Source: Fontisubflavum oceani
GTDB lineage: Bacteria > Pseudomonadota > Alphaproteobacteria > Rhodobacterales > Rhodobacteraceae
Reading direction: 5' to 3'
DNA: 64,000 nucleotides
NCBI RefSeq assembly: GCF_030407165.1
Contig: NZ_CP129111.1
Span: 2,666,001-2,730,000, forward strand
The notes under the pieces were generated by a model. The model was not told the DNA's origin and did not search any database. It saw only the letters and a program-made list of their open reading frames with translations. The translations under genes and the position numbers were made by a program. Shown in pieces: positions 1 through 7,088 of the stretch. Position 1 is the first letter of the stretch. Each line of letters begins with the position of its first letter.

Positions 1-194
1 ACCCGTCAGCCCCGCCGGAAGGCTTCTTTGACCCCGCTTCGGCGCTGCCGGTGCAGGTCTATAACTGGACACAACGCTCGGACCCTGCCTTTGTAGAACG
101 TGCGTCTGGCGCAATCATCGTGTTGCTTGTGTTCCTGATTTTCATGAATGCGGTGGCCGTGCTTCTGCGCCGCCGGTTTGAGCGTCGTTGGTAA
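1..194 (+). CDS. pstA: Phosphate ABC transporter permease PstA, C-terminal end (partial)
   Basis: Only the last 64 codons are in the window; the frame is open from position 3 and stops with TAA at 192-194. The residues seen end in a hydrophobic helix (GAIIVLLVFLIFMNAVAVLL) followed by the basic tail RRRFERRW, typical for the last membrane segment of PstA, the inner-membrane permease that pairs with PstC. The assignment rests mainly on context: pstB, phoU and phoB follow directly on the same strand, 25 bp downstream. In Rhodobacterales the operon normally runs phoR-pstS-pstC-pstA-pstB-phoU-phoB, so the upstream genes should lie just outside the window. Confidence 0.85.
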   Translation, partial: PSAPPEGFFDPASALPVQVYNWTQRSDPAFVERASGAIIVLLVFLIFMNAVAVLLRRRFERRW

Positions 195-219
195 GAATCG
201 CGCTATGGAGGACGCACAT

Positions 220-1017
220 ATGAATGATATGCGAGCAGTGGAGCGCAACGTGGACACCAATGAGCTAAAAATCGCGGCGCGCGGTGTGGATGTTTTCTAT
301 GGCGAGACCCACGCGATCAAGGCGGTCGATGTGGATATCGTCGACAACACCGTGACGGCCTTCATCGGCCCCTCGGGTTGCGGTAAATCCACCTTCCTGC
401 GCTGTCTGAACCGGATGAATGACACGATTGATGTGGCGCGCGTGACCGGTGAGATCAAGCTTGATGGCGAAGACATCTATGACCCCAAGGTGGACCCGGT
501 GCAGCTCCGCGCCAAGGTTGGCATGGTGTTTCAGAAGCCAAACCCGTTCCCGAAGTCGATCTATGACAATGTGGCCTATGGGCCGCGCATTCACGGGCTG
601 GCGAAAGACAAAGCCGCGCTCGACGAGATCGTAGAGAAATCCCTGCGCCGCGCGGCGCTGTGGGAAGAGGCGAAGGACCGCTTGGATCAGCCTGGCACCG
701 GGCTTTCGGGTGGGCAGCAGCAACGTCTTTGCATTGCGCGCGCTGTGGCCACGAACCCTGAAGTGTTGCTGATGGATGAGCCCTGCTCAGCACTCGACCC
801 GATCGCGACGGCCCAGGTCGAAGAGCTAATCGACGAGTTGCGGAGCCGGTTTTCGGTCGTGATCGTGACCCACTCGATGCAGCAAGCCGCACGGGTGAGC
901 CAGAAGACAGCGTTCTTCCATCTGGGTGAACTGGTCGAATTTGGCGAGACGGGCCACATCTTCACCAATCCCGATGATCCGCGCACGGAAAGCTACATTA
1001 CGGGCCGTATTGGCTAA
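220..1017 (+). CDS. pstB: Phosphate ABC transporter ATP-binding protein PstB
   Basis: 265-residue ATPase that powers high-affinity phosphate uptake through PstA/PstC and takes part in signalling to PhoR with PhoU. Walker A GPSGCGKST lies at about residues 50-58, the ABC signature LSGGQQQR and Walker B VLLMDEP follow, then the switch His in VIVTHSMQQAARVS. I chose the ATG at 220 because GGAGG at 207-211 sits 8 bases upstream. In-frame ATGs at 205 and 148 would overlap the end of pstA or lie on the Shine-Dalgarno sequence. Length and motifs are normal for PstB. The gene is followed after 17 bp by phoU. Confidence 0.97.
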   Translation: MNDMRAVERNVDTNELKIAARGVDVFYGETHAIKAVDVDIVDNTVTAFIGPSGCGKSTFLRCLNRMNDTIDVARVTGEIKLDGEDIYDPKVDPVQLRAKVGMVFQKPNPFPKSIYDNVAYGPRIHGLAKDKAALDEIVEKSLRRAALWEEAKDRLDQPGTGLSGGQQQRLCIARAVATNPEVLLMDEPCSALDPIATAQVEELIDELRSRFSVVIVTHSMQQAARVSQKTAFFHLGELVEFGETGHIFTNPDDPRTESYITGRIG

Positions 1018-1034
1018 GAGGACGGCATTTTACC

Positions 1035-1751
1035 ATGGCAAATCAAGAACATATTGTAGCGTCTTTTGATCGTGACCTGGAAGGCATCCAGGCAATGATC
1101 ATGAAGATGGGCGGCTTGGTTGAGGAAAGCATCGTCAACGCCGCACAAGCGCTGGAGACACGCGACGAGGACCTGGCGCAAGTGGTCAGGGCAGGGGACA
1201 AAGCGATCGACGCGCTCGAAGAGCAAGTCAATGAAGAGGCGGCGCGGATTCTGGCCCAACGCCAACCCATCGCCTCGGACCTGCGGACCGTGCTCAGCGT
1301 CTTCCGTGTCTCGGCCAATCTGGAACGGATCGGCGACTACTCCAAAAACATCGCCAAACGCACCTCGGTTGTGAACCAGATGCAGCCGATTGAGGGTACG
1401 GCGACAGCGTTGAAACGGATGGCGCGCGCGGTCGAGTTGATGCTGAAAGATGCGCTTGATGCCTATATCCAGCGCGACGCCGATCTGGCTGCGGATGTGC
1501 GTGAGCGCGATCTGGAAGTTGATCAGATGTATTCGGCGCTGTTTCGTGAATATCTGACCTTCATGATGGAGGATCCGCGCAACATCACCACCTGTATGCA
1601 TTTGCATTTTATGGCCAAAAACATCGAGCGTATGGGCGACCATGTGACCTCGATTTGCGAGCAGGTGATCTATCTGGTCACCGGCGAGATGCCCGACGAG
1701 GATCGTCCGAAACAAGACCGGACTCCCTATGAACAAGGTCGCGAGGGCTAA
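1035..1751 (+). CDS. phoU: Phosphate signalling complex protein PhoU
   Basis: 238-residue all-helical cytoplasmic protein with two PhoU repeats (about residues 15-105 and 120-215). Each carries the acidic metal-binding motif E(R)xGDxxxNI: NLERIGDYSKNIAKR in the first and NIERMGDHVTSICEQ in the second. PhoU binds the Pst transporter and PhoR and keeps the Pho regulon off when phosphate is sufficient. It sits between pstB (17 bp upstream) and phoB (3 bp downstream), so it is surely co-transcribed and probably translationally linked with phoB. Confidence 0.96.
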   Translation: MANQEHIVASFDRDLEGIQAMIMKMGGLVEESIVNAAQALETRDEDLAQVVRAGDKAIDALEEQVNEEAARILAQRQPIASDLRTVLSVFRVSANLERIGDYSKNIAKRTSVVNQMQPIEGTATALKRMARAVELMLKDALDAYIQRDADLAADVRERDLEVDQMYSALFREYLTFMMEDPRNITTCMHLHFMAKNIERMGDHVTSICEQVIYLVTGEMPDEDRPKQDRTPYEQGREG

Positions 1752-1754
1752 GTC

Positions 1755-2441
1755 ATGGCAGGCGAGCCATTGGTTCTGGTGGTGGAGGACGAACCTGCGC
1801 AGCGCGAGGTTCTAGCCTACAATATCCGTGCTGAAGGGTTTCAGGTGGTCACCGCCGAGGCCGGGGACGAGGCCCTGGTCGTCGTCCGGGAAACCCCGCC
1901 AGATGTTATCATTCTGGATTGGATGCTGCCGCATGTCTCGGGTATCGAGGTCTGTCGTCAGTTGAAAAACGGCACCGAGACCAACCGGATTCCGGTGATC
2001 ATGCTCTCCGCGCGCTCGGAAGAGGTCGATAAGGTCCGGGGGCTGGAAACAGGCGCTGATGACTATGTGGTGAAACCTTATTCCGTGGCCGAACTCCTGG
2101 CGCGGCTTCGGACGCAGCTGCGCCGCATACGACCCGCTGCTGTGGGTGAGCGGTTAGAGTATGACGACATCCTGCTCGATATGACCGAACACAGGGTCTA
2201 CAGGGCAGGGGAGTCGCTTAGCCTCGGTCCGACCGAGTTCCGTTTGCTGACGGCGTTCATGGAGCGCCCCGGACGGGTCTGGAGTCGGGAACAATTGCTC
2301 GATCGGGTCTGGGGGCGAGACATCTATGTCGATAGCCGGACGGTCGATGTGCACGTGGGACGTCTACGGAAGGCACTACGCAGCACCGGCAGCGAGGATC
2401 CGATCCGCACCGTTCGTGGCGCAGGATATGCGCTTGGTTAG
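1755..2441 (+). CDS. phoB: Phosphate regulon response regulator PhoB
   Basis: 228-residue OmpR-class response regulator. The receiver domain (about residues 5-118) has the acidic pair ED at 11-12, the phosphoacceptor Asp at about 55 (IILDWMLP) and Lys in DDYVVKPY. The winged-helix DNA-binding domain (about 130-226) shows LGPTEFRLL and a C-terminal VRGAGYAL. It is activated by PhoR under phosphate limitation and binds Pho boxes. The ATG is 3 bp after the phoU stop. The last 4 bp overlap the 3' end of the convergent amidohydrolase gene. No phoR follows, consistent with phoR lying at the front of this operon in relatives. Confidence 0.96.
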   Translation: MAGEPLVLVVEDEPAQREVLAYNIRAEGFQVVTAEAGDEALVVVRETPPDVIILDWMLPHVSGIEVCRQLKNGTETNRIPVIMLSARSEEVDKVRGLETGADDYVVKPYSVAELLARLRTQLRRIRPAAVGERLEYDDILLDMTEHRVYRAGESLSLGPTEFRLLTAFMERPGRVWSREQLLDRVWGRDIYVDSRTVDVHVGRLRKALRSTGSEDPIRTVRGAGYALG

Positions 2442-3361
2442 GTGAGGTTTAGCCCGTAAGCCTTTGCTGCAGATTGCTTAAATACCCAGTCATGCTCGGT
2501 TTTTCTAACGCGCGCGGCGATCTCAAACAGCATGTCGGGATAGCTACGGGCCAGTTTTTCGACCGGATAGTTGCTGCCCCACATGACGCGCTCCGGGCCA
2601 AACTCCTCAAAAAGGGCGCGTAAGATCGGTGAGATGCTGTCGCCAGTCCAACCCATATCATACATGCCCCAACCGGACAGTTTCACATATGTCTTTGGTC
2701 GTCTGGCCCAGGCTCTGACCGCTTGACGCCACCGCACCTGACCCTCTGGTGACGCATCGTACGGGCACCCTGCGTGATCAAGAATGACGGTTAGATTTGG
2801 CAAGCTTGCGAGCACATCCAACGCCTGTTTTGCCTGTTCGGGATAGATCTGCATATCGAAGGCGAGATCTCGGTCGGCAACTGCACGTAGCCCTTTAATC
2901 CATTGTTTATCATCGAGAAAGTCCCTTGATGCAAAACTCAGGTTCGGCCGGTTCTCCAAGCGGGCGACGATCTGCCGAACACCACGAAAGCTGGCATGCG
3001 CTAGGTGTCGGTCCAACTGCTTGGGCGCGTCGTCGCGGCTAAGGTCGACCAACCCGACAATCGCGACCCGATGGCCGACGCGATCCGCTTCGGCTTGGAC
3101 CCAGGCGGTCTCGGCAACAGGATCAGGCAGGGCACCATCGGTCTGCACATGAACGGACGCGCATGGCGCGAGCGCGGCTTCGCCTAGAAACTCATCAATG
3201 AGATAATCCCGCTGGATAGGTGTTGGATCGCCGAACGGCTTCGGCGCACCAATTTCGCGGAGCCAGCGATAGCCAATCACATCACCGCGGCTATCCGGTG
3301 CCCAGATATGATGGTGGGCATCGACATAACCCTTGGGGAACAGATCGTGGAGGTCGTTCAT
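2438..3361 (-). CDS. Amidohydrolase family protein (COG3618-type lactonase/hydrolase)
   Basis: A 307-residue TIM-barrel metal-dependent hydrolase. The N-terminal metal motif is VDAHHHIW, a later His lies in VILDHAGCP, and the C-terminal motif MWGSNYPVEKL matches the Asp/Asn-Trp region of amidohydrolase_2 proteins such as L-fuconolactonase and 4-sulfomuconolactone-type enzymes. The substrate cannot be told from sequence. I prefer the ATG at 3361 (MNDLHDLFP); an in-frame start at 3379 would add six residues. The insertion sequence ends 48 bp upstream, so the native promoter region may have been displaced. The gene converges on phoB with a 4-bp overlap. Confidence 0.85.
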   Translation of the reverse strand: MNDLHDLFPKGYVDAHHHIWAPDSRGDVIGYRWLREIGAPKPFGDPTPIQRDYLIDEFLGEAALAPCASVHVQTDGALPDPVAETAWVQAEADRVGHRVAIVGLVDLSRDDAPKQLDRHLAHASFRGVRQIVARLENRPNLSFASRDFLDDKQWIKGLRAVADRDLAFDMQIYPEQAKQALDVLASLPNLTVILDHAGCPYDASPEGQVRWRQAVRAWARRPKTYVKLSGWGMYDMGWTGDSISPILRALFEEFGPERVMWGSNYPVEKLARSYPDMLFEIAARVRKTEHDWVFKQSAAKAYGLNLT

Positions 3362-3408
3362 TCGGGAACCATTACGCAAAGAGGGAGGTTATTGCTGGCA
3401 CAGCAAAA

Positions 3409-3457
3409 TGTTGCAACCAAGTAGAAATGTCACCCGGTTTGCAAAGCAGGAATGTCA
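3409..3457 (+). repeat. Left terminal inverted repeat of the IS
   Basis: AAATGTCACCCG at 3425-3436, GCAAAGCAG at 3441-3449 and TGTCAC at 3453-3458 are mirrored by the right end. The doubled TGTCAC box probably represents transposase-binding sites; this role is inferred. Confidence 0.8.
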
Positions 3458-3558
3458 CCATAGGGCGCGACGGGAGCAAGCTTTGCAGCTCGGAGACCTC
3501 ATATATCGCAGGGCTGAAAAGCCTTGCGGGAGCATCGTGAACAGTTAGCTTGCTGGCC

Positions 3559-3897
3559 ATGATGTCGAATTTGTCTTTCAACGTTGCTGCGCCAGATGGG
3601 CGTTTGCTTTGCCCCGTTTGCGGGTTTCCAGATTACTCTCATCGGCCTGCTTATTCAGAGCATGGTGGTGAGATCGGAGTGACTATTTGTCCGTGTTGCA
3701 TGTGGGAGCCAGGCTTTGATGACAATCCTCTGGCATCTGCGAAGGCAAAGGATACAATCCTTCAATCGGTCATTGCTTATCGCGCCGGATGGTCGACCAC
3801 GAAACAGTGGCAGGGACAACGACATCGACTGCCAGAAGGTTTTGACGGGGAAGGCCAGTTGGCGAAACTGGCAGGTATAGCTCCCCATTTGTTTTGA
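3559..3897 (+). CDS. Cysteine-rich CPCC-like zinc-ribbon protein (IS passenger gene)
   Basis: 112-residue hypothetical protein. It has two cysteine clusters, CPVCGF near residue 17 and CPCCMWEPGFDDNP near residue 45, which together look like a zinc ribbon. The layout resembles the Cys_rich_CPCC family (two Cys pairs, then W followed by acidic residues), whose function is not established. Base composition is clearly lower in GC than the flanking core genes, which suggests recent transfer. It lies between the left inverted repeat and the transposase stop (5 bp away, tail to tail), so it appears to be cargo of the insertion sequence. Start could be ATG 3559 or 3562; there is no clear Shine-Dalgarno sequence. 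Confidence 0.6.
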   Translation: MMSNLSFNVAAPDGRLLCPVCGFPDYSHRPAYSEHGGEIGVTICPCCMWEPGFDDNPLASAKAKDTILQSVIAYRAGWSTTKQWQGQRHRLPEGFDGEGQLAKLAGIAPHLF

Positions 3898-3902
3898 GAA
3901 GT

Positions 3903-5276
3903 TCATGCTTCGGTTGACGCCTTGGCTGCCCGTTCTGCTCGTCTGCGCTCATAGTAGGCTTCCATCTTTGACGGACGACCCGGTGGACGGCGGCCTGTCT
4001 TCTTGTAGCCGTTCTTCGCGCTGGCAGGTTTGACCTTTGGCGGCGGCGCGGCCTTCTCTTGTTCCTCCTTGATGTGAGCCAGGACAGCACCGAGGCGTTT
4101 ATTCTCCGTGATTGCGGCGTGTGTGACGCGCTGTTGGTGAGGATCGAAGATAGCGCAGGGCAGGGCGACGCCTTTGGCGCGCACCTGAATGCGGCCATCT
4201 GCAAACTCATAGGTATCGACGTATTTGCCGACGAGACCGCGCGTCAGATCGTTGACCTCCAGCCGGATGCGCTTGCGGTCGTACTTCAGCGTCAAATCCT
4301 TGGTGACATGGCGTTTGTCGCGCAGGCAGAAGACTTCGGCGAGGCGATCCGGCTCAATGTTCAAGGCACGGTGCAGGTTGTCCGGTTTGGCCGGAGCCTT
4401 TGCAAACTTGGCGTTGTAACGATCAACAAAGCCCGCCAGAAACGCGTTGCCATCTTCCATGTTGGAGATGCCTGCAATGCGCAGGTCCTTCACCAGCCGA
4501 TCCTGTAACGTCCGGTTTGCACGTTCGACACGGCCTTTGGCCTGGGAGGAATTGGCGTAGATGATCTCGATGTTCAGCTCGGCCAGGGCGCGCCCGAATT
4601 GCGTCATGCCCGTCATATGTTCATTGGGTTTTGGGACGCGGAAAACAGTGTGCTTGTCGCTGTAGAAGGCGACAGGGCGTCCATGCTTCAGTAGATAGCT
4701 TTCCAGTGCCTCGAAGTAGCTGAATGTGCTCTCGGATTTGACGAACCGCAGTTCCATCAAGGTGCTGGTGGCGTCATCAATGAAGACGAGCAGGGTGCAG
4801 GGGTCGCCCCGATCCTCGAACCATCGATGATCGGACCCGTCGATCTGGATCAACTCGCCATAGCATTCGCGGCGCAAGCGCGGCTGGTGGAATGTCTGGC
4901 GTCGTTTGCGCGACAGCCAAATGCCGTCTTCCTGCATCCACTTACGAACCGTCTCGCGCGAGACTTTGAACCCATGATGTTCGGCCAGCATCTCCGCCGC
5001 TAAGGTCGGGCCAAAGTCCGCGTAGCTCTCCTTGATCAGGGCCATCGCATAATCGCGCTTGGCGCCGTGGATCCGGTTGTTCGGAGGTTTGCCGCGCGCC
5101 TTATGCCGGATCGCTGACGCGCCATCCAGGCGATACCGCTTCAACAGCCGGAAAATCTGCCGACGCGTCAGGTCCAGCATGTTCGCCGCATTATCAACGC
5201 TCAGCCGACCATCATCGACCTGCGCCAGCACCTCCACACGATTCAACTCGCGCTCGCTCATCATCACCCATCCCAT
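3903..5276 (-). CDS. ISNCY-family (IS1202-like) DDE transposase
   Basis: 457-residue transposase without frameshift. The N-terminus has a helix-turn-helix (about residues 18-50, LSVDNAANMLDLTRRQIFRL), then a second DNA-binding helix region (VSRETVRKWMQEDGIW). The rve-type catalytic core follows: first Asp in IQIDGSDHRW, second in FYSDKHTVF, Glu in GRVERANRTLQDR. A basic C-terminal tail rich in Lys, Pro and Arg follows. GAGG lies about 8 bases before the ATG at 5276; ATGs at 5264 and 5261 are alternatives. The intact catalytic triad and both inverted repeats suggest that the element may still be able to move. Confidence 0.9.
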   Translation of the reverse strand: MGWVMMSERELNRVEVLAQVDDGRLSVDNAANMLDLTRRQIFRLLKRYRLDGASAIRHKARGKPPNNRIHGAKRDYAMALIKESYADFGPTLAAEMLAEHHGFKVSRETVRKWMQEDGIWLSRKRRQTFHQPRLRRECYGELIQIDGSDHRWFEDRGDPCTLLVFIDDATSTLMELRFVKSESTFSYFEALESYLLKHGRPVAFYSDKHTVFRVPKPNEHMTGMTQFGRALAELNIEIIYANSSQAKGRVERANRTLQDRLVKDLRIAGISNMEDGNAFLAGFVDRYNAKFAKAPAKPDNLHRALNIEPDRLAEVFCLRDKRHVTKDLTLKYDRKRIRLEVNDLTRGLVGKYVDTYEFADGRIQVRAKGVALPCAIFDPHQQRVTHAAITENKRLGAVLAHIKEEQEKAAPPPKVKPASAKNGYKKTGRRPPGRPSKMEAYYERRRAERAAKASTEA

Positions 5277-5309
5277 GCCAGCTCGTCCTCATCTTGTTTT
5301 GAGGGCAGA

Positions 5310-5358
5310 GTGACACTTCTGCTTTGCTCACGGGTGACATTTTAGCTTTGCGCGTACA
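5310..5358 (-). repeat. Right terminal inverted repeat of the IS
   Basis: Read on the minus strand it shows AAATGTCACCCG and GCAAAGCAG followed by GTGTCAC, matching the left end box by box. The outermost three bases (TGT read inward) also match. Confidence 0.8.
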
Positions 5359-5364
5359 CCACGT

Positions 5365-5392
5365 TAGGCGTATAATCAATATTATGTAAAAT
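5365..5392 (+). other. dif: dif-like XerC/XerD recombination site
   Basis: A 28-bp site of the right architecture: left arm TAGGCGTATAA (5365-5375), 6-bp centre TCAATA (5376-5381), right arm TTATGTAAAAT (5382-5392). The right arm matches the XerD arm of E. coli dif (TTATGTTAAAT) at 10 of 11 positions. The left arm matches the XerC arm (GGTGCGCATAA) at 7 of 11, including the inner ATAA. It lies in a non-coding stretch between the insertion sequence and aroQ. It could be the chromosomal dif, which would put this window at the replication terminus, or a second Xer site. No XerC/XerD gene is in the window. Confidence 0.65.
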
Positions 5393-5494
5393 ATTAGATC
5401 GCCAAACCTTTGATTTGTTGGATAGCATGCGGAAGCTGCGTCGACCATATCCGTTTGACAAGTCACAGGCGCTCTCCCAACGGATGCGCTTGTC

Positions 5495-5524
5495 TCGACA
5501 TCAGAGGGTTTCCCGTCATATAAC
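5495..5524 (+). promoter_or_regulatory. Possible promoter of aroQ
   Basis: TCGACA at 5495-5500 and TATAAC at 5519-5524 with an 18-bp spacer lie about 20 bp before the aroQ ATG. The -35 is poor, so this is only a suggestion. Confidence 0.35.
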
Positions 5525-5543
5525 ACTGCGAACATTGGGGAAT

Positions 5544-5987
5544 ATGATGAGAATTCTGGTCTTGAACGGACCCAATCTGAACCTCTTGGGTCAGCGGGAA
5601 CCGGACGTCTATGGCGCCGCAAGCCTGGCTGATATTGAGGCCAGCTGTAATGCGGTGGCGCAAGACATCGGTGTGGAGATTGGCTTCGCCCAATCCAACC
5701 ACGAAGGCGCCTTGGTTGATGCGATCCAGGATGCGCATGGCAACTATGATGGCATCGTTCTAAACGCCGCCGCGTATACACACAGTTCGATCGCCATCCG
5801 CGATGCGATTGGTGCGACCGCCCTACCCGTTTTGGAGCTTCATCTCAGCAATACACACGCGCGGGAAAGCTTTCGCCATGTGTCGATGATTGCGCCCGTC
5901 TGTATCGGCGTTATCGCCGGGCTTGGCGCGGCCGGGTATCCGCTGGCTATTCGGGCGATGTCCGACCATCTTGGCTTGCGCCAATGA
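5544..5987 (+). CDS. aroQ: Type II 3-dehydroquinate dehydratase AroQ
   Basis: 147-residue small dodecameric dehydratase that converts 3-dehydroquinate to 3-dehydroshikimate in the shikimate pathway. Conserved blocks are LNGPNLNLLGQREP at the start, YG with the catalytic Tyr, QSNHEGALVDAIQDA, NAAAYTHSSIAIRDA, and ELHLSNTHARESFRHVS carrying the catalytic His and substrate-binding residues. I use the ATG at 5544, with GGGGA at 5537-5541 in front; an ATG directly after it at 5547 is equally possible. An upstream in-frame extension to 5415 lacks family residues and is rejected. The stop overlaps the luxR-type gene by 4 bp, so the two are translationally coupled. Confidence 0.96.
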   Translation: MMRILVLNGPNLNLLGQREPDVYGAASLADIEASCNAVAQDIGVEIGFAQSNHEGALVDAIQDAHGNYDGIVLNAAAYTHSSIAIRDAIGATALPVLELHLSNTHARESFRHVSMIAPVCIGVIAGLGAAGYPLAIRAMSDHLGLRQ

Positions 5988-6769
5988 AGCGGCTGAAGCC
6001 CTATCTGGCCATGCGCTCGGTCGAGGAGTTGTGGACTCATCATACCGAAACCATGGCGGGCTTTGGCTTCGATCGGTTGTTTTATGCCTATAGCGCGTTT
6101 CGCAATCTCAAGACGCTCGGCAATCCGGATGACGCGCTGGTATTGACCAATCATCCGGCTGATTACGTTGAAGATTATGTTAATAAGGGCTTGTTCCGGG
6201 ACGGCCCGATGATGCGGTGGGCCTCCAGGAATGTCGGCGCGGTGAGTTGGCGACAGGTCCGGGAAAGCTTGATCGGGCGCGACATGACCGCAGGAGAGCG
6301 CCATGTGGCCGCGCTCAACAAGCGTTTTGGGTTGGTTGCGGGCTATACCATCAGCTTTCCGATGGCGATCAAGCACGCCAGTGCGGGTATTGGCCTCACC
6401 GCGCGGGCGGGTCTGGACCAGGACGATATCGATGCGATCTGGGCGCGCGACGGCGAGTTGATCGAGATCATCAATCATGTCGCGCATCTGTGCATTTCGC
6501 AGCTGCCCGCGACGGGACAAAGCCGGATGCTCACCCGCCGACAGACCGAAGTTCTAGAACTGGTCGCCGATGGCAAGACGATCCAAGACATTGCGCTTCT
6601 ATTGGAGCGAAACTCTGCCACGGTGGAAAAACACTTGCGTGGTGCGCGTGATACACTTGGCGTCGAGACGACTGCACAAGCGGTGCGTAAGGCCTCGATT
6701 CTAAACCAGATATTCTTGATCGAGCCGTCTCGCCCTGCTCCAGATCAGGCCGTGCCGCTGAACATCTGA
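5984..6769 (+). CDS. LuxR-family transcriptional regulator (autoinducer-binding type)
   Basis: 261 residues. The N-terminal part (about 15-165) fits the acyl-homoserine-lactone-binding fold and the C-terminal part (about 178-245) is a GerE helix-turn-helix: LTRRQTEVLELVADGKTIQDIALLL, then SATVEKHL. Around the ligand pocket it reads PADYVEDYV and LFRDGPMMRWA. Compared with TraR/LuxR, the Trp at the WxxxY position is Tyr and the Asp-Pro pair reads Gly-Pro, so a classical AHL ligand is uncertain. No LuxI-type synthase is present, so it is a LuxR solo as far as the window shows. It overlaps aroQ by ATGA (4 bp). Confidence 0.85.
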   Translation: MKRLKPYLAMRSVEELWTHHTETMAGFGFDRLFYAYSAFRNLKTLGNPDDALVLTNHPADYVEDYVNKGLFRDGPMMRWASRNVGAVSWRQVRESLIGRDMTAGERHVAALNKRFGLVAGYTISFPMAIKHASAGIGLTARAGLDQDDIDAIWARDGELIEIINHVAHLCISQLPATGQSRMLTRRQTEVLELVADGKTIQDIALLLERNSATVEKHLRGARDTLGVETTAQAVRKASILNQIFLIEPSRPAPDQAVPLNI

Positions 6770-7015
6770 GCGGCCCAAGACATCAAAATTTTACCAAAAG
6801 GTATGGAATCCCGTACTTTCGGGCTTCGACAGAATGCCGCAAGGTAAACCTGTTCCGTGAGTGATGGCTGTTTTGGCCAGGAACACTGGAAACGGGGGTT
6901 CTTTCAAACCTCACGCCCACCCGGGAAACCGGTTGATCGTGTCGTCGGGCTGATAGTCACCCGATGGCACGTTCGCTTTCAGCGCTGCACACCATCCCCA
7001 ATGGCGCGCGCTGGA
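6770..7015. other. Intergenic region between luxR-type gene and tsf terminator
   Basis: No convincing gene. An open frame at 6857-7066 has unbiased composition and ends inside the terminator, so I leave it out. A nested inverted repeat, TGTTCC...GGAACA at about 6850-6883 with TGGC...GCCA inside, could be the 3' end hairpin of the luxR-type transcript, but it lacks a T run. Confidence 0.4.
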
Positions 7016-7064
7016 ATAAAAGAACGGCGCTGCTCCGTCCCTGGGCAGCGCCGTTTCTGTTTTT
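7016..7064. terminator. Bidirectional rho-independent terminator (tsf / luxR side)
   Basis: Perfect 11-bp stem AACGGCGCTGC (7023-7033) with GCAGCGCCGTT (7045-7055) and an 11-base loop. It is followed by TTCTGTTTTT on the plus strand and, on the minus strand, by TTCTTTTATT. It lies 25 bp after the tsf stop and can end transcription from both sides. Confidence 0.9.
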
Positions 7065-7088
7065 AATCAAACCTTTGAAAGGCGATAT

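Larger units (their letters stand above)
3409..5358. mobile_element. ISNCY/IS1202-like insertion sequence with passenger gene
   Basis: The element is about 1.95 kb, bounded by imperfect inverted repeats starting TGT at 3409 and ending ACA at 5358. Both ends carry the same layered pattern: AAATGTCACCCG, then GCAAAGCAG, then a second TGTCAC. It contains an intact DDE transposase on the minus strand and a small cysteine-rich gene on the plus strand next to the left end. The exact outer boundaries were chosen by the TGT/ACA match and could be off by a few bases. No target-site duplication is visible (the left flank reads GCAAAA and the right flank CCACGT). The right end lies about 6 bp from a dif-like site. 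Confidence 0.8.

Noticed and set aside
3401..3408. Target-site duplication of the insertion sequence
   Set aside because: The bases left of 3409 and right of 5358 do not match over 5-6 bp or over a longer offset, so no duplication can be claimed.
6770..6860. lux-box-like palindrome near the LuxR-type gene
   Set aside because: Only short imperfect symmetry (CCCG...CGGG near 6806) was found, downstream of the gene rather than in a promoter.
6857..7066. Small plus-strand open frame before the tsf terminator
   Set aside because: It ends inside the terminator hairpin, lacks a Shine-Dalgarno sequence and shows no domain.
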